Source: Crocinitomicaceae bacterium (GTDB lineage Bacteria > Bacteroidota > Bacteroidia > Flavobacteriales_D > Sanyastnellaceae). Taken from it: DNA of 33,600 nt. The position numbers were made by a program, and so were the translations under genes. The stretch's first letter is position 1; every line of letters begins with the position of its first letter. The notes under the pieces were generated by a model. The model was not told the DNA's origin, searched no databases, and saw only the letters and a list, made by a program, of their open reading frames with translations. This document shows positions 18,248-24,833 of this stretch, piece by piece. The stretch covers positions 3,497-37,096 of the forward strand of contig PACT01000023.1 in the NCBI GenBank assembly GCA_002700285.1. The letters are read 5' to 3'.

Positions 18248-20077
18248 ATGCTAATACGCCTTTCATTCATTCGCATAAGTACCTTCCTCGCTTTTCTTTT
18301 TCTTTTTTCAGCCCAACCGTTTGCGCAACAAACCTCAAAATCTGTTTGGGCCAATGAAGTAAGGGCCAATGAAAGACAATACATTGAAAACAATGGCATA
18401 TCTCAACCGAGGAATAGCCGGGGGATAGAAACTCCGCCCCCATTTTCTGACTTAAGAACGGCCGCAGAATGGGAGGAAATCGAAGTCTTGACAATCGCAT
18501 GGGAAGGCTTCCCCTGTATCCTCAAGCAAATCGTAGCGGCATCTGTGTCTGAATGCAGAGTCGTTGTATTTACGGAAAGCCCTAACTCAACTTCCAATTA
18601 TCTTACAAGTGGATCTTGTGGAGGCTCTATAAGCTTGAACAATGTAGACATTGTCCCCGCAGATCTAAACTCCATCTGGATTAGAGACTATGGTGCAAAT
18701 ACCGTGTATGGATCATGGAATGACGACCGAATCTTGGTCGACTGGCTGTACAACCGTCCCCGACCTGATGATGACCTTATTCCCGATGTCTTGGCCGACC
18801 ATCTCGGTTTAGAAGTATACAGCACCACAGCCGAACCATATAACCTCATGAATACAGGAGGCAATTGGATGAGTGATGGATTTGGAACCGCTTTTGAATC
18901 GGAGCTGGTGCTAGACGAAAATCAAGGTGGAAGTACGTGGTGGACCAGTTATCCAAACCACACCACCGAAGAAATTGAAGGAATCTTAGAAGACTTTATG
19001 GGGGTCCATACACTTATAAAAATGCCTACGCTACCCTACGATGGCATACATCACATCGACATGCATATGAAACTGCTTGACGAAAGCACGTTAATGGTGT
19101 CTGAGTATCCTGAAGGTGTCGCCGATGGACCTCAAATAAATGCCAACATAGATTACGTCCTCTCGAATTACACAACAAAATGGGGGACACCGTTTGACGT
19201 TGTGAGGATCCCTAGCCCGCCTCAATTGGGGGGAGGTTACCCAAACACTGGAGGATGGTATGAAACCTACAGCAATGCTGTTTTCGTGAACAAAAAGATT
19301 CTTCTTCCTACCTATTATGAAGAATATGACACCACCGCGATCCGCATTTGGGAAGAAGCTTTGCCAGGATACGAAATCATCGGTATTGATTGCGACGGCT
19401 CCGAGAATATCATTGCTTTAAGCGGAGCGATTCATTGTATCACACATTCCGTAACTGTAGAAGATCCATTAATCATAAGTCACCTTCCGCTGCCTGACAC
19501 TGAAAACACGACATCTCCATATGCTGTTGAGGCCTATTTGAGTCATCGTTCAGGCATGGTCGAAGCGACCCTGTTCTATTCTAACAATCCAAATGGACCT
19601 TGGACAGAAGTCTCTATGAGTGATTCCGGAGATGGTGAGAATTGGACCGCAGAGATCCCTGCCGCTCAAGAAGATTCTAATGTTTTCTACTATATCTCTG
19701 GAAATGCTGCGTCCGGGAAAACCGGATCACGTCCTATGCCTGCTCCTGAAGGATGGTGGACATTTCATGTTGGAGAAATTACAATTTCTGGCATTGACAA
19801 CTTCAGCGAATCTCAAATTGGTGCGTTTGCGCCTCCTTACCCAAACCCTGCATCAGCCCTAACATGTATCCCTGTTCATCTCAAACAAGATGCCAACGTA
19901 AAAGTTCTGTTATTAGATGCTTTGGGAAGGACCATTGACGTGATTCATGACGGCATGCTCTTATCTGGAGAAACCAAACTCTTCTTCCAGGCATCAGTGA
20001 TGCCTGCAGGTGCATACGTGATCAGTTTAGAAAACAACCAAGCGAGACTGGCAACGTCAAGAATTATGATTCAATAG
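18248..20077 (+). CDS. Secreted peptidylarginine-deiminase-type enzyme with T9SS sorting domain
   Basis: This 609-residue protein belongs to the Porphyromonas-type peptidylarginine deiminase/agmatine deiminase family, which converts guanidino groups to ureido groups plus ammonia. A signal peptide (about 1-26, ending PFAQQ) leads into the catalytic domain. Key residues are W144-IRD147, the NRPRP pair R170/R172, MNTGGNWM, H269-I-D271 and C397 in GAIHCITH. An Ig/fibronectin-like region follows (about 410-515), then a C-terminal T9SS sorting domain (PPYPNPASALTCIPV ... SRIMIQ, about 535-609). This order is that of P. gingivalis PPAD. R170/R172 sit where I recall PPAD having Arg152/Arg154 for C-terminal-arginine substrates; that alignment is from memory. 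Free agmatine as substrate is an alternative, though export argues against it. The WxRDYG motif is followed by A instead of the usual P. Confidence 0.85.
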   Translation: MLIRLSFIRISTFLAFLFLFSAQPFAQQTSKSVWANEVRANERQYIENNGISQPRNSRGIETPPPFSDLRTAAEWEEIEVLTIAWEGFPCILKQIVAASVSECRVVVFTESPNSTSNYLTSGSCGGSISLNNVDIVPADLNSIWIRDYGANTVYGSWNDDRILVDWLYNRPRPDDDLIPDVLADHLGLEVYSTTAEPYNLMNTGGNWMSDGFGTAFESELVLDENQGGSTWWTSYPNHTTEEIEGILEDFMGVHTLIKMPTLPYDGIHHIDMHMKLLDESTLMVSEYPEGVADGPQINANIDYVLSNYTTKWGTPFDVVRIPSPPQLGGGYPNTGGWYETYSNAVFVNKKILLPTYYEEYDTTAIRIWEEALPGYEIIGIDCDGSENIIALSGAIHCITHSVTVEDPLIISHLPLPDTENTTSPYAVEAYLSHRSGMVEATLFYSNNPNGPWTEVSMSDSGDGENWTAEIPAAQEDSNVFYYISGNAASGKTGSRPMPAPEGWWTFHVGEITISGIDNFSESQIGAFAPPYPNPASALTCIPVHLKQDANVKVLLLDALGRTIDVIHDGMLLSGETKLFFQASVMPAGAYVISLENNQARLATSRIMIQ

Positions 20078-20089
20078 GACAGATCTGTC
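20078..20089. other. 12-bp perfect palindrome between convergent genes
   Basis: GACAGATCTGTC starts directly after the TAG of the deiminase gene and ends 3 nt before the end of the facing gene. It could form only a four-pair stem with a four-base loop, and no T-tract follows on either strand. A weak bidirectional terminator or a chance palindrome are both possible. Confidence 0.4.
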
Positions 20090-20092
20090 AAT

Positions 20093-20839
20093 CTAATCGC
20101 GTCCTCCTAAGAGACGCAAAAGAAATAAAAACAGATTTACGAAGTTAAGATACAGAGATACTGCAGCTAAAATCGCAAGCTTCGTCGCTCCTGAAGAGCC
20201 ATACTCCACTCCTGCTCCTATGCGTTTGATACGTTGGGTATCATAGGCAACCAGTCCTGTAAAGACGAGAACTCCGCCGACACTGATGATGAAATCCATC
20301 ATCGAACTTTGCATAAAGAAATTGACGACAGAGGCAATGATGATCCCAATAAGCGCCATAAAAAGAAGAGCTCCGAACTTACTTAAGTCCACACTCGTGG
20401 TATAACCTGCAAATGCCATCACGGCAAAAGTCCCTGCTGTAATTAGAAACACCTGAGTGATTGAACCCAGTGAATACAAGAGAAAGACTGAGCTTAAAGA
20501 CAGACCCATCACACCAGAAAAAGCGAGGAAAAGAACGGTCAAAGTCGTTGCACTGAATTTTTGCAAACCTGCATTCATCGCAATGATGAACGCAAATGGT
20601 GAAAGCAGAATAACCCACATCATCAGACCACCTGATCCAACCAACTGCGCATACAAACCAGAAGAGGCAGCATAACTGGCAACAAAACCAGTAATAAGAA
20701 GCCCTACAACCATCCAAGAAAATACGTTTGCTACAAAGTTTTTAGCAAGGGCTGTAGAATCGCCATTGTTTAAACTGACGGACTCTTCAAAAATTCTAGG
20801 TGGCTCTTGAGAAGCGTTTGGAGTATTTTTATTATTCAT
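20093..20839 (-). CDS. Bax inhibitor-1/YccA family membrane protein
   Basis: An inner-membrane protein of the TMBIM/BI-1 family (E. coli YccA and YbhL, B. subtilis YetJ), whose members modulate FtsH or act as pH-sensitive calcium channels. After a hydrophilic N-terminus with NNKNTPNASQEPPRIFEE, about seven hydrophobic helices follow, starting at VFSWMVVGLLITGFVASY. The family pattern around MGLSLSSVFLLYS and GLVAYDTQRIK (conserved aspartate near the last helices) is present. A TTG at 20845 would add two residues; the ATG at 20839 (248 residues) is preferred. folE2 ends 26 nt upstream, so cotranscription is possible, though TTAATATTTTTTG just before the ATG may be a promoter remnant. Confidence 0.9.
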   Translation of the reverse strand: MNNKNTPNASQEPPRIFEESVSLNNGDSTALAKNFVANVFSWMVVGLLITGFVASYAASSGLYAQLVGSGGLMMWVILLSPFAFIIAMNAGLQKFSATTLTVLFLAFSGVMGLSLSSVFLLYSLGSITQVFLITAGTFAVMAFAGYTTSVDLSKFGALLFMALIGIIIASVVNFFMQSSMMDFIISVGGVLVFTGLVAYDTQRIKRIGAGVEYGSSGATKLAILAAVSLYLNFVNLFLFLLRLLGGRD

Positions 20840-20865
20840 GGCCAAAAAATATTAATGCGTCTAAG

Positions 20866-21807
20866 CTATGATCTATGAATTAAACTTGACCAAATATCAT
20901 GAGGGATATCAGGAGAAAATTTACTGTATGGTGGCAATAACACAGAGATAGCATCATGAGAATGTAAAGACTCTTGATGAGAGCAGATAATTCTGAAATC
21001 TTTTATTCTTAAATCTTTTATGAGTTGTTCATAAAGTAATCTCACGGCATCTTCTACGAATTTAAGATACGCACCGTTAAGTTCAGCAAATGCCATTTCA
21101 TCTTCACGCTTAACCATAACTTGCGTTTCAGTTTGAAGCGCATTTTTACAGATATTTTGTAAATCCTCTATCCATAAATCTTCGTCAAATTCTACAGAAA
21201 TTCTCGCTACAGATCTTTGAGAATGCGGGACTGCCAACCTATTTCTTGATGATTTGGCATATTCACTAAGCTCATATGAACAAGGACAGGCAGAAGAATA
21301 CACAAAATCAAAATCTAGAGTTTTCTTAAACTCACCATTTTTATTAAGCTCACCACAAAGACTAACATCATAATATTGATACCCATTAAGGTCTGAGCGT
21401 AAAGAAGATTGAGATATTGGATAAGAAAACTTAAGTGTAATCTTAGCATTAAAAGAAGGTAATTTCTCTTTGAAAGTCAATAAAATTTTCTCCAAGCAAT
21501 CAATCCCAAAAAAATCATTTTTGTATTCATAAAACGATCTCATTATTCGAGACATATTAATGCCTTTTTTATGAGATTCAAGAGACACTGTTCCTGTCAC
21601 CTTCGTCTCTAATTCTATCGTTTTACCATCTCTGGTTTTGTATTTAAGAGGCAATCTGAAATTATGGACTCCAACCTGTTGAATCTCAACTTTTGACCCA
21701 TGTATTTGAGACGACGGACCATTTTGAAGGTCTGGAAAGTTTGCTATTTCTTTCTTGGTCGGTTTGTAATCATTATCGTATTGCATTGAGTCTTTTCGGA
21801 ACTTCAT
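20866..21807 (-). CDS. folE2: GTP cyclohydrolase FolE2 (type IB)
   Basis: This 313-residue enzyme hydrolyses GTP to 7,8-dihydroneopterin triphosphate, the entry to folate, queuosine and biopterin-type pterins. FolE2 differs from FolE in tolerating metals other than zinc. Landmarks: GVHNFRLPL (46-54), KGINMSR (81-87), SSACPCSYEL with the metal-binding cysteine (174-176), VPHSQRSV (H195), AELNGAYLKFVEDAVR and the ESLHSHDA metal/substrate motif (279-286). The ATG at 21807 is 3 nt after the upstream PTPS-type gene, so the two should be cotranscribed. The gene is clearly AT-richer than its neighbours (three hand-counted 60-nt lines gave 25-30% GC against 43-50% in nearby genes), hinting at transfer. 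MQYDND at residue 8 is an alternative start. Confidence 0.92.
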   Translation of the reverse strand: MKFRKDSMQYDNDYKPTKKEIANFPDLQNGPSSQIHGSKVEIQQVGVHNFRLPLKYKTRDGKTIELETKVTGTVSLESHKKGINMSRIMRSFYEYKNDFFGIDCLEKILLTFKEKLPSFNAKITLKFSYPISQSSLRSDLNGYQYYDVSLCGELNKNGEFKKTLDFDFVYSSACPCSYELSEYAKSSRNRLAVPHSQRSVARISVEFDEDLWIEDLQNICKNALQTETQVMVKREDEMAFAELNGAYLKFVEDAVRLLYEQLIKDLRIKDFRIICSHQESLHSHDAISVLLPPYSKFSPDIPHDIWSSLIHRS

Positions 21808-21810
21808 AGT

Positions 21811-22239
21811 TTAATTGCCTCCAAAATAGTCAGCATAATTGTTTTCAGTTTCGTATAATCTAATCTTGTGTAAAGCGCAATTGTATTCTTGAATAGGCTG
21901 TTCTAACTGATTCCAAATTTCTATAATCAAATTTTCTGTGGAAGTGCGTTTACCTTTCATCCAAGGAACATCAAGGTTCAAATTTTTATGATCTAAGGGC
22001 TCTTCAACAAATTCTTTAATGAGGTCCGACAGCGTTTTCATGTCCATACAATACCCTGTATCATCATTTGGCACACCCATTACCGTGACATGGAGTTCAT
22101 AATTATGACCATGCCAATTTGCATTTGCACACTTGCCAAAGACCTCACGATTTTTCTCATCGCTCCAATCAGGATTGCACAGCTTATGAGCCGCATTAAA
22201 TCTAGCTCTTCGGCTTATATAAACTGTTTTTTTACTCAT
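21811..22239 (-). CDS. 6-pyruvoyl-tetrahydropterin synthase/QueD family protein (PTPS-II-like motif)
   Basis: A T-fold enzyme acting on dihydroneopterin triphosphate, the FolE2 product. Zinc ligands H18 (FNAAHKL), H43 and H45 (WHGHNYEL) are present, with catalytic C37, the D83-H84 pair (PLDHKNLNLD) and a C-terminal YETENN substrate motif. The cysteine is separated from HGH by five residues (CANANWHGH), the spacing of eukaryotic-type 6-pyruvoyl-tetrahydropterin synthase, whereas QueD has three. Automatic annotation usually calls such proteins queD (6-carboxytetrahydropterin synthase). I chose the ATG at 22239 (142 residues); an ATG at 22254 is possible and would be almost leaderless from the promoter at 22264-22271. 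Product, BH4-like or queuosine precursor, is undecided. Confidence 0.88.
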   Translation of the reverse strand: MSKKTVYISRRARFNAAHKLCNPDWSDEKNREVFGKCANANWHGHNYELHVTVMGVPNDDTGYCMDMKTLSDLIKEFVEEPLDHKNLNLDVPWMKGKRTSTENLIIEIWNQLEQPIQEYNCALHKIRLYETENNYADYFGGN

Positions 22240-22263
22240 AGATGTATCATGCATCGCTGCATA

Positions 22264-22271
22264 CAAAGATA
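22264..22271 (-). promoter_or_regulatory. -7 element of the PTPS-folE2 unit
   Basis: On the minus strand TATCTTTG matches TAnnTTTG exactly. Transcription should begin near 22260, giving a leader of about 20 nt for the ATG at 22239 or about 6 nt for 22254. A TTTG 15 nt upstream is closer than the usual 19-nt spacing, so the -33 element is unclear. Confidence 0.6.
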
Positions 22272-22278
22272 GAGGTTA

Positions 22279-22286
22279 TACCTTTA
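22279..22286 (+). promoter_or_regulatory. -7 element of hldD
   Basis: TACCTTTA matches TAnnTTTG at all but the last base and ends 5 nt before the hldD ATG at 22292, which would make the transcript nearly leaderless. It lies only 7 bp from the oppositely directed -7 element of the pterin unit, so the two promoters must share or compete for DNA. Confidence 0.45.
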
Positions 22287-22291
22287 CAAAC

Positions 22292-23257
22292 ATGATAATT
22301 GTTACAGGAGCAGCTGGATTTATTGGCAGCAGGTTGGCAGAGATGCTTAACCTCCATAATTTCAACGATTTGGTATTGGTGGATGACTTCTCTAGAGTAG
22401 ATAAAACAGCCAACTATTATCATATAAAATGCAGCCAAAAGGTGGAGAGAACAGAGTTTCCTCAATGGTTAAGAGACAACGAAAATCAAGTTCAGTTTGT
22501 TTTCCATTTGGGGGCGCGGACCGATACCACAGAACAAGACGTTGAGATCTTTAATACGCTTAACTTAAATTACTCAAAAGAGATATGGAACCTGTGTGTA
22601 GAATTTGGGATTGCCCTGATTTACGCAAGTTCTGCGGCCACTTATGGAGATGGCGCATTAGGCTATTCTGACACGCATGACAATGTCGAAGACCTCAGAC
22701 CATTAAATCCCTATGGTGCGTCTAAGCATGATTTCGACAAGTGGGCTTTAAAGCAAAGTCGAGCGCCGTATTTTTATTCTGGATTGAAATTCTTTAATGT
22801 TTTCGGGCCCAACGAACATCACAAAAGCAGAATGGCTTCAGTAGTCCTTCACACATATAGGCAAGTGAATGAAACAGGTCAAATGAAACTGTTTCGATCT
22901 CACAGAGATGACTATCAAGACGGGCATCAAACGAGAGACTTTGTGTATGTGGATGATGTGTGTGATGTGTGTATGTTCATGATGCATCACAGATTGACCG
23001 TAAAAAGCGGACTTTACAACCTTGGATCTGGAAAAGGCCGAACATTCTTAGACTTAGTAAAGGCGACATTCTATGCGATGGGACGTGAACCAAACATTGT
23101 TTTTATCGATACACCTCAAGATATCAGGGACACGTATCAGTATTTCACGGAAGCTGATGTGTCAAAACTAAGGGAGGCTGGCTATACTAATGAATTTACG
23201 ACATTAGAAGACGGAATCTTAGATTACGTAAAAAACCATCTGGACAATCATAAATAG
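22292..23257 (+). CDS. hldD: ADP-L-glycero-D-manno-heptose 6-epimerase
   Basis: HldD (RfaD) epimerises ADP-D-glycero-manno-heptose at C6 to give the L-form used in the lipopolysaccharide inner core. The 321-residue protein is a short-chain dehydrogenase-type epimerase. It starts with the dinucleotide-binding VTGAAGFIGSRL, then VFHLGARTDTTEQD, a YASSAATYGDG catalytic serine segment and NPYGASKHDFDKW with the YxxxK pair. The substrate-region motifs GLKFFNVFGPNEHHKSRMAS and QTRDFVYVDDVCDV are typical of HldD rather than UDP-galactose epimerase. No other heptose gene is nearby. It is transcribed alone, divergent from the pterin unit. Confidence 0.9.
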   Translation: MIIVTGAAGFIGSRLAEMLNLHNFNDLVLVDDFSRVDKTANYYHIKCSQKVERTEFPQWLRDNENQVQFVFHLGARTDTTEQDVEIFNTLNLNYSKEIWNLCVEFGIALIYASSAATYGDGALGYSDTHDNVEDLRPLNPYGASKHDFDKWALKQSRAPYFYSGLKFFNVFGPNEHHKSRMASVVLHTYRQVNETGQMKLFRSHRDDYQDGHQTRDFVYVDDVCDVCMFMMHHRLTVKSGLYNLGSGKGRTFLDLVKATFYAMGREPNIVFIDTPQDIRDTYQYFTEADVSKLREAGYTNEFTTLEDGILDYVKNHLDNHK

Positions 23258-23288
23258 AGCAATGAGAAATCGAACGCAGACGTTTAAA

Positions 23289-23717
23289 CTATGACTTGAT
23301 TTCTGCTCTGAGTGTTAAAAGTTCGGCGCGTATCTTTTTCAATCTTGTGACCACTTCTTTTCTACGCGATTCTTTTATGGTAGGCGTTTCGAGCTCTTTC
23401 TTTCTCGCAGATGCTTGCTTTAAATGGGCTGCCAGTCTTGCTTCATTCGCAATCTCAGCACCCATTCCCTTTCTTGCTTTAAGGGCATTACGCGCGCCAT
23501 CTAATGTAAACCCTTTCTCCTTCACAAGAACGTAGACCGACCGAATGATTTCTATGTCATTTGAATTGTACGACCGCTTGCCACGGGCATTTGTCTTGGG
23601 TTTAATTTGGACGAATTCCTTTTCCCAAAACCTCAAAAGAGACGCATTTACACCTAACATGTTGGCGACCTCAGATATACTGAAGTATTGCTTTTGGATG
23701 GGCTTGTTTAATGGCAT
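23289..23717 (-). CDS. MerR-family transcriptional regulator
   Basis: A 142-residue MerR-type DNA-binding protein. The N-terminal winged helix-turn-helix is clear: YFSISEVANMLGVNASLLRF, then WEKEF, and the wing GKRSYNSNDIEIIRSVYVLV. It continues into KEKGFTLDGARNALKARKG. The C-terminal part (about 90-142) is a charged coiled-coil-like helix without a metal-binding cysteine pattern, so the effector is unknown. The ATG at 23717 (MPLNKPIQKQ) is the first real start; a TTG at 23729 is less likely. Homologues I recall in Flavobacteriia lie next to M23 peptidase and alaS genes, as here. Target genes cannot be inferred. It converges on hldD with a 31-nt gap. Confidence 0.88.
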   Translation of the reverse strand: MPLNKPIQKQYFSISEVANMLGVNASLLRFWEKEFVQIKPKTNARGKRSYNSNDIEIIRSVYVLVKEKGFTLDGARNALKARKGMGAEIANEARLAAHLKQASARKKELETPTIKESRRKEVVTRLKKIRAELLTLRAEIKS

Positions 23718-23754
23718 GAGGAGCAGCAAGATAGTAACTTAATTCTCAACCTTG

Positions 23755-23762
23755 CAAACCTA
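23755..23762 (-). promoter_or_regulatory. -7 element of the MerR-type gene
   Basis: TAGGTTTG on the minus strand is an exact TAnnTTTG match. The start would fall near 23750, leaving a leader of roughly 33 nt before the ATG at 23717. It lies in the 74-nt gap after the M23 peptidase gene, so the regulator can be expressed on its own. No convincing -33 element was found. Confidence 0.5.
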
Positions 23763-23791
23763 AATTAAAAACCGCAATAATTTTGCACTTC

Positions 23792-24766
23792 TTAGTCAAA
23801 AGATTGATGTGACACTTCTGCATTTTTAAGCATCAACTCATACTGCTCGGCTGTGAGATCGTTAAAATAATAATGCGCAGGATTTACTTTTTCCCCATCC
23901 TTACTCACTTCATAGTGCACATGCGGCGCGACGGAAGTACCCGTATTTCCGACAAGACCTATAATTTCACCTCGCTTTACCATCTGACCCTTTTTCACAA
24001 TTGCGCGGCTCATGTGCGCGTATAATGTTTCATAGCCAAATCCATGTCGTATCACCACATGTCTACCATACCCTGTATACGACCTTCTAACCTTCACAAC
24101 TTCACCATCTCCTGTTGCGAAGATTTCCGTTCCTGTAGGCGCTGAAAAATCCATGCCATAATGAAATTTTCTGACTTTGTAAATCGGGTGAAATCGGTAC
24201 CCCCAACCACTGGCCATTCTTTTAAGATCGTCATTTCTAACAGGCTGAATTGCAGGGATTGATTGCAGTCTATCTTCATGTGTCGCCGCAAGTTCCATTA
24301 CTTCGTCAAACGATCTGCTTTGAGCAACCAAACGCCTTTGGACTTCAGACATCTTAATCTGAAGACCCCCCATCTCATCGGTATGGTCATAACCTCTTAA
24401 CGCGCGTGTTCGATCTGCGCCTCCCACACCTGGATTACGTCTATGCTCAGGATATGGTTCCGCGCCGAAAACTGTTCTATAAATCGCGTCATCTCTTACC
24501 TCCAAATCGTTTAAAACATCTACAACTTCATCTAAATCGCTCTCAAGCCCAGAAATTTGACGTTCAAGAAACGAAATTTCACGCTCCATAGCTCTATCTT
24601 TTGGGGAGTCAAAAGCGTAATCGAAAAGCAAAATAGAAGCGGTTCCCACGATTAAAATCCATCCAACCTTGCGTAAGAACCACAAAACATAGTCCTTAAG
24701 CGTAAATGGAACCTCTTCTATCTGAAGGGATTCGGGATTAAATTTTGCATTTTTAAAGTGGCTCAT
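23792..24766 (-). CDS. Membrane-anchored M23 family metallopeptidase (LytM domain)
   Basis: A 324-residue cell-envelope peptidase likely acting on peptidoglycan crosslinks. A single TM helix (about 35-50, GWILIVGTASILLFDY) is followed by a coiled-coil region (about 56-92 and 135-165), then the LytM domain. Its zinc site has H202 and D206 (FHYGMDFSAP), H251 (YAHMS) and H282/H284 (APHVHYEV), so all catalytic residues are present and it should be active, unlike degenerate EnvC/NlpD-type activators. GYRFHPIYK before the first histidine is usual. A TTG at 24775 is in frame, but the ATG at 24766 is preferred. The gene is divergent from alaS. Confidence 0.92.
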   Translation of the reverse strand: MSHFKNAKFNPESLQIEEVPFTLKDYVLWFLRKVGWILIVGTASILLFDYAFDSPKDRAMEREISFLERQISGLESDLDEVVDVLNDLEVRDDAIYRTVFGAEPYPEHRRNPGVGGADRTRALRGYDHTDEMGGLQIKMSEVQRRLVAQSRSFDEVMELAATHEDRLQSIPAIQPVRNDDLKRMASGWGYRFHPIYKVRKFHYGMDFSAPTGTEIFATGDGEVVKVRRSYTGYGRHVVIRHGFGYETLYAHMSRAIVKKGQMVKRGEIIGLVGNTGTSVAPHVHYEVSKDGEKVNPAHYYFNDLTAEQYELMLKNAEVSHQSFD

Positions 24767-24772
24767 AAGTTG

Positions 24773-24780
24773 CAAACTTC
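24773..24780 (-). promoter_or_regulatory. Possible -7 element of the M23 peptidase gene
   Basis: GAAGTTTG on the minus strand has one mismatch to TAnnTTTG and ends 6 nt before the ATG, so the transcript would be nearly leaderless. No -33 element is visible at the normal distance. Confidence 0.35.
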
Positions 24781-24833
24781 GTGCATTTTTGACAGATGAG
24801 TATTGATTAATTTCACAAACTCAAATAAGACTC

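Noticed and set aside
20097-20118. GCGTC/GACGC stem near the end of the Bax-inhibitor gene as a terminator
   Set aside because: It lies inside the coding region with a bulge and has no T-tract on either strand.
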